Assembly (NCBI RefSeq): GCF_025947225.1
Contig: NZ_CP110005.1
Span: 372,001 to 436,000, forward strand
DNA: 64,000 nucleotides
Direction of reading: 5' to 3'
DNA from: Flavobacterium sp. N2270
GTDB lineage: Bacteria; Bacteroidota; Bacteroidia; Flavobacteriales; Flavobacteriaceae
Shown: in pieces, positions 1 to 8,554 of the stretch
Layout of the letters: each line of letters begins with the position of its first letter
How positions within the stretch are numbered: position 1 is the first letter of the stretch
The notes under the pieces: generated by a model
The model's database searches: none
Seen by the model: the letters and a program-made list of their open reading frames with translations, nothing else
Told to the model about the DNA's origin: nothing
Program-made: the position numbers and the translations under genes

Positions 1-1077
1 GGAGGAAGAACTTATTTTGGACCAAATGACAAATGGAGAGTTCAAGGTTATACAGCATATGGTTTTAAAGACGATAAATTCAAATATGGTATTTCAGGAA
101 AATGGATGGTTAACACTAAAAACAGGTTAATTATTTCTGCAGGAAACCGAAGAGATGTAGAACAAATTGGTGTTAGTTTAACTACATCAAATGATGTTTT
201 AGGAAGAAGCTTTGCTTCCTCTTCATTCTTTTCAAGCGGAACTAATAATAAACTTACATCTGTTAATTTAACAAATGTAGGAGCAGAAATTGAATTTGTA
301 AAAAACTTTACCTTTCAAACAAATCTATCCTATAGAACATTAGAATCTGCATCGAACACATTTAGTTTAGACTATTACACCGACAACACTTTTACAACAA
401 CAAAAAGCGATGTAAAACAGTCAGAAGTTAACTTCCAATTAGAATATACGCCGGGAAGAAAAACAGTTGGTTATGGAGTAGAAAGATTAGAGGTCGATAA
501 TAATTATGCTCGCCTATTCTTAAGCTATAGCCAAGGATTTAAAGGTGTTCTTGACAGTGATTTTGATTATCAAAAATTACAATTTTTCTACAGACAACCT
601 GTTTTAATTGGAGGTTTTGGAAGATTATTTACAACTTTTGAAACCGGAAAAATATTTGGGACTGTTCCATTAGGTTTAATGGGTGTTGTTCCAGGAAACC
701 AATCTTATTTTATTATTGAAAACACGTATAATCTTTTAGATTATTATGATTTTGTTGCTGATGAGTATGCTTCATTACATTTTGAGCACCATTTTAATGG
801 AAGACTATTCTCTAGAATACCATTATTACGTAAATTAAACTGGAGAGAAATTATTGGAGTAAAAGGAGTATATGGTAGAGTTTCAAACGAAAATAGATTA
901 ATCAATGCCTCAGGATTAACTTATGTTGCTCCAGATGACTTATACTGGGAATACCATGCTGGTATAGGAAATATTTTTAAGATTTTAAGAATTGATTTTG
1001 CTTGGCGTGGAAGTTATTTAGACATGCCAAATGCGAATAAATTTACCGTAAAAGCTTCATTCGGTTTTTATTTTTAA
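1..1077 (+). CDS. DUF5686-family outer-membrane protein, C-terminal part (5' end outside window)
   Basis: The reading frame is open from the first base, so this is the C-terminal 358 residues of a longer protein. The visible part is a run of amphipathic beta-strands with many aromatic residues and ends in an aromatic-rich final strand (KASFGFYF), as in outer-membrane barrels. It resembles the C-terminal region of the DUF5686 / carboxypeptidase-like regulatory domain proteins common in Bacteroidota, including the segments around YRQPVLIGGFGRLF and FSRIPLLRKLNWRE. An N-terminal signal peptide and a carboxypeptidase-regulatory-like domain would be expected upstream. The stop codon overlaps the next start by one base, suggesting translational coupling. 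The molecular role of this family is not established. Family assignment is by recall of sequence character, not a search. Confidence 0.75.
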   Translation, partial: GGRTYFGPNDKWRVQGYTAYGFKDDKFKYGISGKWMVNTKNRLIISAGNRRDVEQIGVSLTTSNDVLGRSFASSSFFSSGTNNKLTSVNLTNVGAEIEFVKNFTFQTNLSYRTLESASNTFSLDYYTDNTFTTTKSDVKQSEVNFQLEYTPGRKTVGYGVERLEVDNNYARLFLSYSQGFKGVLDSDFDYQKLQFFYRQPVLIGGFGRLFTTFETGKIFGTVPLGLMGVVPGNQSYFIIENTYNLLDYYDFVADEYASLHFEHHFNGRLFSRIPLLRKLNWREIIGVKGVYGRVSNENRLINASGLTYVAPDDLYWEYHAGIGNIFKILRIDFAWRGSYLDMPNANKFTVKASFGFYF

Positions 1078-1682
1078 TGATCAATTCCCTCAAATATTTA
1101 GTTGAAAAAGATAAAACCTTAAATCAAATTTATACCGATATAGGCAATCCTTATATTCCAAATAGACCCGAAGGTTTTGAAACACTTTGTAAACTTATTA
1201 TAGAACAACAAGTTTCTCTAGAATCTGCAAAAGCATGTTTTAAGAATTTAGAAGCAAATATTGGAGAAATAATCCCTAAGAACATTTTAAAATATTCTCC
1301 AGATCAACTCAGAACATTTTCGATTAGTAAGCAAAAAGCATCTTATTTAATTGCACTTTCAAATGCAGTTGTCGAAAAAACATTAGAAATTGAAAAATTA
1401 TCTGAATTAACCGATAATGAAATAAGAAATCAATTAATCAAAGTAAAAGGAATAGGTAATTGGACTATAGATATTTATTTAATGTTTTGTTTACAATCAA
1501 AAGACATCATTCCTCTTGGTGATATTGCAATTGTAAATACTATTAAAGAGCTCTACAATTGTAAAACTTCTGAAGAAATAAAACTGGTTTCCGAAAATTG
1601 GAAACCTCACAGAAGTATGGCCGCGTATATACTTTGGCACTATTACCTCACAAAAAGAAACAGAAAACCAATTATTTACTAA
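1077..1682 (+). CDS. DNA-3-methyladenine glycosylase II-like (HhH-GPD superfamily)
   Basis: A 201-residue base-excision repair glycosylase that would remove alkylated purines from DNA. The HhH-GPD core is visible: the hairpin-helix-hairpin (VKGIGNWT, about residue 122) is followed after about 20 residues by GDIAI, whose Asp is the expected catalytic residue. There is no 4Fe-4S cysteine cluster at the C-terminus, which argues against EndoIII/MutY. It is short and lacks the AlkA N-terminal domain, so it resembles compact bacterial 3-methyladenine glycosylases. The start overlaps the stop of the upstream gene by one base. Confidence 0.82.
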   Translation: MINSLKYLVEKDKTLNQIYTDIGNPYIPNRPEGFETLCKLIIEQQVSLESAKACFKNLEANIGEIIPKNILKYSPDQLRTFSISKQKASYLIALSNAVVEKTLEIEKLSELTDNEIRNQLIKVKGIGNWTIDIYLMFCLQSKDIIPLGDIAIVNTIKELYNCKTSEEIKLVSENWKPHRSMAAYILWHYYLTKRNRKPIIY

Positions 1683-1723
1683 TAATTTAAAACTACTTTT
1701 TTCTGAATACTACAAAGAATTTG

Positions 1724-1731
1724 TAACTTTG
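1724..1731 (+). promoter_or_regulatory. Bacteroidota -7 box upstream of ppa
   Basis: TAACTTTG matches the TAnnTTTG -7 consensus of Bacteroidota sigma-A promoters and lies about 30 bases before the ppa start. No clear TTG -33 element was seen. This is a motif match only. Confidence 0.5.
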
Positions 1732-1759
1732 CAATCCTTAAAAAAAAGAAATAATTAAA

Positions 1760-2290
1760 ATGACAGTAGATAAAGTAACTACGTTTGACGTATTAATCGA
1801 AATTCCTAGAGGAAGTAGAAACAAGTATGAATATGATTTCGATTTAAAAAGAATGAGATTTGACAGAATGCTATTTTCGTCGATGATGTATCCTGCAGAT
1901 TATGGATTTATTCCTGAAACACTAGCATTAGATGGTGATCCATTGGATGTTTTAGTTTTAGTAACAGAACCAACTTTTCCTGGTTGCGTTATGGAAGTAA
2001 AACCAATTGGAGTATTCCACATGGCTGATGACAAAGGACCTGATGAAAAGGTAATTTGTGTACCTGTATCAGACCCTATTTGGAACAAACTAAACGACTT
2101 AAGTGATGTAAACACTCACTTAATAAAAGAAATTGAGCATTTTTTCCAAGTTTACAAAGATTTAGAAAACAAACAAGTTGATGTTGAAGGATGGGGAGAT
2201 GTAATCGAAGCAAAAGAAATTTTTATAAAATGCACAGAACGTTTCAATGCAATAGAAAATAAACCAGAAGGTTTATTTAGCATTAAATAA
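1760..2290 (+). CDS. ppa: Soluble inorganic pyrophosphatase, family I
   Basis: Cytoplasmic Mg-dependent hydrolase converting pyrophosphate to two phosphates, pulling biosynthetic reactions forward. The 176-residue length is typical of bacterial family I enzymes. Diagnostic segments are visible: EIPRGSRNKYEYD near the N-terminus (substrate-binding Lys/Glu), YPADYGFIPET, and the signature DGDPLDVLV with its metal-binding aspartates. It has its own promoter-like box and a terminator directly after it, so it is probably a single transcript although the membrane-bound pyrophosphatase gene follows at once. The cell thus encodes both a heat-dissipating and an energy-conserving pyrophosphatase side by side. 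Confidence 0.97.
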   Translation: MTVDKVTTFDVLIEIPRGSRNKYEYDFDLKRMRFDRMLFSSMMYPADYGFIPETLALDGDPLDVLVLVTEPTFPGCVMEVKPIGVFHMADDKGPDEKVICVPVSDPIWNKLNDLSDVNTHLIKEIEHFFQVYKDLENKQVDVEGWGDVIEAKEIFIKCTERFNAIENKPEGLFSIK

Positions 2291-2309
2291 TCTTCATTAA
2301 AATTATTAA

Positions 2310-2344
2310 AAAAGGCAATATTCATTAGCAATATTGCCTTTTTT
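2310..2344 (+). terminator. Rho-independent terminator after ppa
   Basis: A perfect inverted repeat (aaaggcaatatt ... aatattgccttt) with a short loop is followed by a T-rich tract, 20 bases after the ppa stop. It separates ppa from hppA. Confidence 0.85.
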
Positions 2345-2398
2345 GTTTATTTTTGTTTGACTTTGAACTATATTTTACAACTAAAACAATAAAATTTT

Positions 2399-4972
2399 AT
2401 GAATTCAGTAATGATTTATTTGCCAATAGTTATGGCAATAATTGGTCTACTTTTTATGTGGGCAAAGAAAGCGTGGGTTTTAAAACAAGATGCTGGAGAT
2501 GGTAAAATGAAAGAAATTTCAGATTACATATACGAAGGCGCATTAGCCTTCTTAAAAGCAGAATATAAATTATTAACTTATTTTGTAATTGGAGCAAGTG
2601 TTGCTTTAGCAGTTATTGCATATTTTGTACCAACAACTAGTTACCTTATTATAATTGCATTTATTGTAGGAGCTATTTTCTCAGCATTAGCAGGAAATAT
2701 GGGGATGAAAATTGCGACAAAAACAAATGTGCGTACAACTCAAGCAGCCCGCACAAGTTTACCACAAGCATTAAAAGTATCTTTTGGTGGTGGTACTGTT
2801 ATGGGACTAGGAGTTGCTGGTTTAGCTGTTTTAGGTTTAACCGCATTCTTTATTATCTTTTTTCAATATTTTATGGATGGCGTTTGGACTTCTACAGACC
2901 AAATGACAATTGTATTAGAAACATTAGCAGGTTTTTCACTAGGTGCTGAATCTATTGCATTGTTTGCTAGAGTTGGTGGTGGTATATACACAAAAGCTGC
3001 CGATGTAGGTGCAGATTTAGTAGGAAAAGTTGAAGCTGGTATTCCAGAAGATGACCCTCGTAATCCCGCTACAATTGCAGATAATGTAGGTGATAATGTA
3101 GGTGACGTTGCAGGAATGGGTGCCGATTTATTTGGTTCTTATGTAGCAACTGTTTTAGCCGCAATGGTTCTTGGAAATTATGTAATCAAAGACATGGGAG
3201 GCTCTATAGATGATGCTTTTGGTGGAATTGGACCAATTTTATTACCAATGACAATTGCTGGTTTCGGAATTTTATTTTCAATCATTGGTACATTAATTGT
3301 TAAAATTAAAAATGATGATGCAAAAGAAGCAGAAGTTCAAAAAGCATTAAATTATGGAAACTGGGTTTCTATTGCTTTAACAGCAATTTCTTGCTATGTT
3401 TTGGTAAAATATATGTTACCCGAAACCATGAACATGAATTTCTTTGGTGAAGGATTAATGGAAATTTCTTCAATGAGAGTATTCTATGCTTCATTAATTG
3501 GATTATTTGTTGGTGGAGCTATTTCATCAGTTACTGAATATTATACAGGATTAGGCACAAAACCAGTATTAGCAATCGTTCAAAAATCTTCAACAGGAGC
3601 AGGAACAAATGTAATTGCAGGTTTAGCTACAGGAATGATTTCAACTTTTCCAACAATTATTTTATTTGCCGCTGCAATTTGGTCTACTTATGCTTTAGCA
3701 GGGTTTTACGGAGTAGCTTTAGCCGCTTCTGCAATGATGGCAACTACTGCTATGCAATTAGCAATTGACGCATTCGGACCTATTGCAGATAATGCAGGTG
3801 GAATTGCCGAAATGAGTGAATTACCAAAAGAAGTAAGAACAAGAACAGATATTTTAGACTCAGTTGGTAACACAACTGCTGCAACAGGAAAAGGTTTTGC
3901 AATTGCTTCTGCTGCATTAACTTCGTTAGCATTATTTGCTGCATATGTAACTTTTACAGGAATTGACGGTATTAACATCTTTAAAGCTCCAGTATTAGCG
4001 ATGCTATTTGTAGGAGGAATGATTCCGGTTGTATTTTCTGCATTAGCAATGAATTCTGTTGGAAAAGCAGCTATGGACATGGTTTACGAAGTTCGTCGTC
4101 AGTTCAAAGAAATTCCAGGGATTATGGAAGGAACTGGAAAACCAGAATATGGCAAATGTGTTGAAATTTCTACAAAAGCTGCATTAAGAGAAATGATGTT
4201 GCCAGGAATTTTAACAATTGGTTTCCCTATTCTAATTGTATTATTAGGAAAGTTAGTGTATTCAGACAACAACCAATTAGTTGCTGAAATGCTAGGTGGT
4301 TATATGGCTGGTGTAACGGTTTCAGGTGTTCTTTGGGCAGTTTTCCAAAACAACGCTGGTGGAGCTTGGGACAATGCTAAAAAATCTTTTGAAGCAGGTG
4401 TGGAAATTAATGGAGAAATGACTTTTAAAGGTTCAGATGCACATAAAGCAGCAGTAACTGGAGATACAGTTGGGGATCCATTTAAAGATACTTCTGGACC
4501 ATCTATGAACATCTTAATTAAGTTAACTTGTTTAATTGGTTTAGTAATTGCCCCTATTTTAGGTGGTCATGGAGCAAGTACAGAAAAAGGAGCATGTTGT
4601 GCAAAAACGGAAGTTGTTTGTAATGAAGGTAAATGTGATTTGTCTAAATGTGCTACAATGACTAAAGATGAATGTGCTGCTATGTGTGAAAGTAATGGTT
4701 GTTCTGATGCATGTAAAGAAAAATGCATGTCTCAATATGATGAGAACGGAAAATACATTGGAACTGAAACTCATGTTCATGGTCCAAACTGCAATCATGA
4801 AAAAGCAGAAATTAAAGACGTTAAAATTGAAAAAACAAAATCAGATGATGGAAAAGTTACTGCTAAAGTTACCCTAAAAACACTGGTTAACGGAAAAGAA
4901 GTTGTTGAAGAAAAAGTTTTTGAAGGTGACGACTTAGAAGTTGAAGCTAAAATTGCTGAATTAGGTTTATAA
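2399..4972 (+). CDS. hppA: Membrane-bound ion-translocating pyrophosphatase with Cys-rich C-terminal tail
   Basis: Integral-membrane pump using PPi hydrolysis to move H+ or Na+ across the inner membrane. The 857-residue protein has the 16-helix M-PPase fold; the catalytic loop (about 192-245) includes KAADVGADLVGKVEAG, DDPRNPATIADNVGDNVGD and GMGADLF. GNTTAATGKG (about 490) has Ala rather than Lys at the K+-site position, predicting a K+-dependent enzyme. The usual gate Glu of DLFE is Gly246 here, whereas Glu184 appears one helix earlier in GAESIALF. As I recall, this arrangement marks the Flavobacterium-type H+-pumping subgroup, so proton transport is likeliest. Residues from about 722 to 857 form an extra hydrophilic tail with 11 Cys and a HVHGPNCNH segment; it should face the periplasm, because M-PPase C-termini lie on that side. 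The start follows an A-rich leader without a Shine-Dalgarno site. Confidence 0.95.
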   Translation: MNSVMIYLPIVMAIIGLLFMWAKKAWVLKQDAGDGKMKEISDYIYEGALAFLKAEYKLLTYFVIGASVALAVIAYFVPTTSYLIIIAFIVGAIFSALAGNMGMKIATKTNVRTTQAARTSLPQALKVSFGGGTVMGLGVAGLAVLGLTAFFIIFFQYFMDGVWTSTDQMTIVLETLAGFSLGAESIALFARVGGGIYTKAADVGADLVGKVEAGIPEDDPRNPATIADNVGDNVGDVAGMGADLFGSYVATVLAAMVLGNYVIKDMGGSIDDAFGGIGPILLPMTIAGFGILFSIIGTLIVKIKNDDAKEAEVQKALNYGNWVSIALTAISCYVLVKYMLPETMNMNFFGEGLMEISSMRVFYASLIGLFVGGAISSVTEYYTGLGTKPVLAIVQKSSTGAGTNVIAGLATGMISTFPTIILFAAAIWSTYALAGFYGVALAASAMMATTAMQLAIDAFGPIADNAGGIAEMSELPKEVRTRTDILDSVGNTTAATGKGFAIASAALTSLALFAAYVTFTGIDGINIFKAPVLAMLFVGGMIPVVFSALAMNSVGKAAMDMVYEVRRQFKEIPGIMEGTGKPEYGKCVEISTKAALREMMLPGILTIGFPILIVLLGKLVYSDNNQLVAEMLGGYMAGVTVSGVLWAVFQNNAGGAWDNAKKSFEAGVEINGEMTFKGSDAHKAAVTGDTVGDPFKDTSGPSMNILIKLTCLIGLVIAPILGGHGASTEKGACCAKTEVVCNEGKCDLSKCATMTKDECAAMCESNGCSDACKEKCMSQYDENGKYIGTETHVHGPNCNHEKAEIKDVKIEKTKSDDGKVTAKVTLKTLVNGKEVVEEKVFEGDDLEVEAKIAELGL

Positions 4973-4991
4973 TTCAACATTCATAAAAAGT

Positions 4992-5021
4992 AAAGCCCTG
5001 TATTTCTACAGGGCTTTTTTT
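4992..5021 (+). terminator. Rho-independent terminator after hppA
   Basis: Stem aaagccctgta / tacagggcttt with a 4-base loop, then a run of T, 20 bases after the hppA stop. Confidence 0.88.
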
Positions 5022-5154
5022 ATTACTCATTAAAGTCAATTTTACACAAATACTACTTCTATACTAATTTAAAAACATAATTATAACACTTATAGATTCT
5101 TAAATATTTCCTGTAGTTAGAAAATTAAGCTCATTAAAAGAAAGAAAAAAACAT

Positions 5155-5187
5155 AAAAAAGCCTCGAGAATTTCGAGGCTTTTTTTA
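5155..5187 (-). terminator. Terminator after the Prc-like protease gene
   Basis: GC-rich stem (gcctcga / tcgaggc) flanked by A and T tracts, just beyond the minus-strand stop at 5193. It can also act for the plus strand. The 130 bases between this and the hppA terminator hold nothing I recognise. Confidence 0.85.
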
Positions 5188-5192
5188 TTAAT

Positions 5193-7361
5193 TTAATCAA
5201 CTCTTACAAGTTTCTTTTTCTTATTTTGAACAACAGGCTTAACTTCGTTATATACTTTTAAATCAGATAATATATTTACACCTTCATCAATATATACATC
5301 TTTCTCCATATCTTCATGCCATCTTTGTCTTTTCTCTTTTAAAAGATCATCCTTATCTAAAACAACTGTTTCTTCTGGCAATGATGTAAAAAGTAATTTA
5401 TTATGAAATTTAGAAATAGCTTTGAATTTTTTAAGCTGTTCTTCTGAAGATTCAATTTCCTTTTTAAAATTGTCAATATTCAAACTATACTCATTAATAT
5501 CTTTTCTTTCGAAAATCCACTTAGCATTTTCTGTAATTAATTTAAATTGTTCATTTGCATCAATTCTTGATTTACTTTTTGCAATGATTGGTTCAAAACC
5601 AGAAAACACAGGTTTGTAACTTGCTTGCTCAATTTTATCCCAAGGCAAAGCTTCTTTTTCATCGCGCTCCCCCATATCAATAAAAGCATATCTGTCTGGC
5701 AAAACAACATCACTTAAAACTCCTTCTCTTTGAGTAGAACCTCCATTAATTCTGTAGAATTTTTGCGTTGTTGTTTTTAAAGCCCCTAAATCTCCGTAAG
5801 AACTCCCTCTAACGAATTGATTTAAATCAATCACATTTTGAACCGTTCCTTTACCATATGTATGTTTGCTCCCTATTACAATTCCTCTTTTATAATCTTG
5901 TATAGCGGCTGCAAAAATTTCTGAAGCTGAAGCTGAAAAGTTGTCAACCATTACAACTAAAGGACCTGTCCATTGTACTTTTGAATCTTTATCAGAAAGG
6001 ATTTCTGGTCTTCTATTTGGCGATTTTACTTGTACAACCGGACCTTGCTCAATAAACAATCCAGTCATATTCACAACTGTTTCTAAAGAACCTCCCCCGT
6101 TTCCTCTAAGATCAACTATTAAACCTTTAATATTTTGTTTTTTTAGCTTTTCAATTTCAATAGCTACATCTTTAAATGCATCTCTTTCATCTTTATTATC
6201 AAAGCTAATATAGAATTTTGGTAAATAAATAATTCCATACTTTTCTCCGTTTTTATCAATAATAGATGATTTTGCGAAAGTTTCTTCAGTTTCAACTTCA
6301 TCACGAATAATTGAAATTACTTCTAAAGTTCCATCAACTTTTTTAACTGTTAAACGAACTTCCGTTCCTTTTGGGCCTTTAATTTTTTTCACTACATCAT
6401 CTAAACGCATTCCTGCAATATCTAATGGTTCTTCTTTACCTTGGGCAACTTTAATAATTAGGTCTCCCGCTTCTAGTTTTTTCCCTCTCCAAGCTGGTCC
6501 GCCAGAAATTAGTTCTGAAACTTCAACTGCATCATTTTTCTTTTGAAGTCTTGCCCCAATTCCTTCAAATTTTCCACTCATACTGATGTCAAACTTATCT
6601 TTGTCATCTGGCGAAAAATAAAAAGTATGAGGATCAAAACGTTCTACAATTGAATTAATGAAAATTGAAAACCAATCGTTTCTATCTAATTCTTTTTCTA
6701 TAAAATCGAAATATTCATTTAATGATTTTAAAGAATTCTCTCGAGATTCAATTTCAATTTCTTTAAAAGTTTTAACTACATAAATTGAATCTTTTTCTTT
6801 TTTACTTGCCTCAATTTTTTCCTTATCAATTATACTAGGTAAAACTGAAAGTTTTAATTGTTTTACCCATCTATCTGTAAGTTCAGCTTTAGATTTAGCA
6901 TACGATTGTTTTTCATAATCAACATTAATCATTTGATTAGTAGAAAAATCTAATGGTTTACTTAAAATACTTTTATAAATATCTTTAGATTCATCAATTC
7001 TCTTAAGTAATCTAGCGTTAGTTAAATCAAAAAATGTTAGATCTTTATTTTTAATCATATCATCAATTGAAGTTTCATACTTTGAAAATTCATCCATATC
7101 AGATTGCAAAAAGAAACGTTTTGTAGGATCAATTGCTGTTAAATATTTTGAATATACATTTTTGGAAAACTCATCATCCATTGCAATAGGACTGTAATGA
7201 CCTTTTTCCAATACAAGTGTTAAAAGCTCAAGAAGCACTTTGTCTTTCTCAGGATCTTCATTTTTCGAAGACGGAACAAAACTCCACAAAACAGCAGAAA
7301 GAGCCGTAATAAGTAAAATTATTTTATAATTTCTTTTCATAAAATCAACAATTCGATTCAT
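5193..7361 (-). CDS. prc: Carboxy-terminal processing protease (Prc/Tsp, family S41A)
   Basis: Periplasmic serine protease that trims or degrades proteins from their C-termini. From the chosen start the protein has 722 residues: a signal/anchor segment (about 10-30), a long helical N-terminal region, a PDZ domain (about 240-335, GIGARLQKK then VSELISGGPAW), the S41 core, and a C-terminal domain of the Prc type ending in basic residues. Catalytic Ser lies in FSASASEIFAAAIQDY (about residue 480) and Lys in TYGKGTVQ about 25 residues later, as in E. coli Prc. A frame extension to a TTG at 7376 exists, but the promoter-like TACCTTAG at 7377-7384 argues for ATG 7361, or ATG 7340, which gives a cleaner signal peptide. 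Confidence 0.93.
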   Translation of the reverse strand: MNRIVDFMKRNYKIILLITALSAVLWSFVPSSKNEDPEKDKVLLELLTLVLEKGHYSPIAMDDEFSKNVYSKYLTAIDPTKRFFLQSDMDEFSKYETSIDDMIKNKDLTFFDLTNARLLKRIDESKDIYKSILSKPLDFSTNQMINVDYEKQSYAKSKAELTDRWVKQLKLSVLPSIIDKEKIEASKKEKDSIYVVKTFKEIEIESRENSLKSLNEYFDFIEKELDRNDWFSIFINSIVERFDPHTFYFSPDDKDKFDISMSGKFEGIGARLQKKNDAVEVSELISGGPAWRGKKLEAGDLIIKVAQGKEEPLDIAGMRLDDVVKKIKGPKGTEVRLTVKKVDGTLEVISIIRDEVETEETFAKSSIIDKNGEKYGIIYLPKFYISFDNKDERDAFKDVAIEIEKLKKQNIKGLIVDLRGNGGGSLETVVNMTGLFIEQGPVVQVKSPNRRPEILSDKDSKVQWTGPLVVMVDNFSASASEIFAAAIQDYKRGIVIGSKHTYGKGTVQNVIDLNQFVRGSSYGDLGALKTTTQKFYRINGGSTQREGVLSDVVLPDRYAFIDMGERDEKEALPWDKIEQASYKPVFSGFEPIIAKSKSRIDANEQFKLITENAKWIFERKDINEYSLNIDNFKKEIESSEEQLKKFKAISKFHNKLLFTSLPEETVVLDKDDLLKEKRQRWHEDMEKDVYIDEGVNILSDLKVYNEVKPVVQNKKKKLVRVD

Positions 7362-7376
7362 TAATAAAATTTTCAA

Positions 7377-7384
7377 CTAAGGTA
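7377..7384 (-). promoter_or_regulatory. -7-like box upstream of the protease gene
   Basis: On the minus strand this reads TACCTTAG, one mismatch from TAnnTTTG. It lies 16 bases before ATG 7361 and would place the transcript start inside the TTG-initiated extension, supporting the shorter protein. Confidence 0.35.
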
Positions 7385-7508
7385 CATAAAAAACCATGCC
7401 ATAAAAATGCAATATACGATAATTTTTTGTTAAAGATTCCCAATGACATTAACACATAGTCTCGTTTTTTACGTTTAATTTAATTAAATTAGCCAAAAAT
7501 ATGTTTTA

Positions 7509-8276
7509 ATGAATAAGCCACTTATTTTAGTTACTAATGACGATAGTATTGTTTCGCCAGGAATAAGAACTTTAATAGAAATAATGAAAACTATTGGAGA
7601 TGTTGTTGTTGTAGCGCCAGATAGTCCGCAAAGTGCAATGGGTCATGCGATAACATTAAATAACACCTTACATATTGATAAAGTAAATCTTGACAAAGAC
7701 TTAATCCATGAATACAGCTGTTCAGGAACACCAGTAGATTGTGTAAAAATGGCGGTGAGAGAACTGTTAAAAAGGAAACCCGACTTATGTGTTTCTGGAA
7801 TTAATCATGGTTCAAATTCTTCAATAAATGTAATTTACTCAGGAACAATGAGTGCTGCCGTTGAAGCTGGTATTGAAGGAATTCCTGCAATTGGTTTTTC
7901 ACATTTAGATTACAGTTGGGAAACCAACTTAGAACCTATTAAAAAATGGGTTAAAAAAATTACACTTGAAGTTCTTGAAAAAGGATTACCAGAAGGTGTT
8001 GTTTTAAATGTTAACTTTCCTAAAGAAAAAACAGGAACAATAAAAGGAGCTAAGGTTTGCCGACAAGCGAAAGCGAACTGGGAAGAAAAATTTGATAAAA
8101 GAACCAATCCGCAAGGAAAAGAATATTATTGGCTAAGCGGAGAATTTGTAAATCATGACAAAGGTCAAGATACTGACGAATGGGCACTTGAAAATGGCTA
8201 CGTTTCGATAGTACCGGTTCAATTTGATTTAACAGCATATCACGCGATACAAACTATTAATAATTGGGATTTATAA
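7509..8276 (+). CDS. surE: 5'/3'-nucleotidase SurE
   Basis: Metal-dependent nucleoside-monophosphate phosphatase, a survival/stationary-phase protein. At 255 residues it has the family length. The hallmark N-terminal metal site LVTNDDS is present (residues 7-13), with SGTPVDCVK and the substrate segment VSGINHGSNSS. The C-terminal part (GYVSIVPVQFDLTAY) is also typical. It is followed with a 2-base gap by a small membrane protein and then lpxB; surE-lpxB pairing is frequent in Bacteroidota, so these three are probably one operon. Confidence 0.96.
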   Translation: MNKPLILVTNDDSIVSPGIRTLIEIMKTIGDVVVVAPDSPQSAMGHAITLNNTLHIDKVNLDKDLIHEYSCSGTPVDCVKMAVRELLKRKPDLCVSGINHGSNSSINVIYSGTMSAAVEAGIEGIPAIGFSHLDYSWETNLEPIKKWVKKITLEVLEKGLPEGVVLNVNFPKEKTGTIKGAKVCRQAKANWEEKFDKRTNPQGKEYYWLSGEFVNHDKGQDTDEWALENGYVSIVPVQFDLTAYHAIQTINNWDL

Positions 8277-8278
8277 TT

Positions 8279-8554
8279 ATGAAGAATAAGAAAGATTTAA
8301 TCATTGGAATTTTATTAGGAATTATAGGAGCAATTGTAGGTTGTTTTATATTTCTAGAGTTTTTTACAAATTTTGGCTTTATAGATGGAGTAACTGAAAT
8401 GAAAAAACGAGGAATATTGAATAAAGTAATCACACTTGGTGCCATTTTAAACCTTATCATCTTTTTTATTTTATTGCAAAAAAATAAAGATGTTATGGCA
8501 AAAGGGGTTGTTTTGGCTATGTTTATAATCACAATTGTAACTTTGGTAATGTAA
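8279..8554 (+). CDS. Small three-helix membrane protein, unknown function
   Basis: A 91-residue protein with three predicted transmembrane segments (about residues 7-28, 48-65 and 73-90) and few charged residues outside short loops. I chose ATG 8279, two bases after the surE stop, rather than the overlapping upstream ATG at 8264, since it gives a normal MKNKK start. Its stop overlaps the lpxB start by one base (TAATG), so it is translationally coupled to lpxB. I do not recognise a family. Position between surE and lpxB suggests an envelope role, but that is only context. Confidence 0.75.
   Translation: MKNKKDLIIGILLGIIGAIVGCFIFLEFFTNFGFIDGVTEMKKRGILNKVITLGAILNLIIFFILLQKNKDVMAKGVVLAMFIITIVTLVM

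Noticed and set aside
3706-4080. Open frame of 124 codons on the minus strand inside hppA
   Set aside because: It is a shadow of hppA: composition follows the codon bias of the opposite strand, and there is no promoter or homology.
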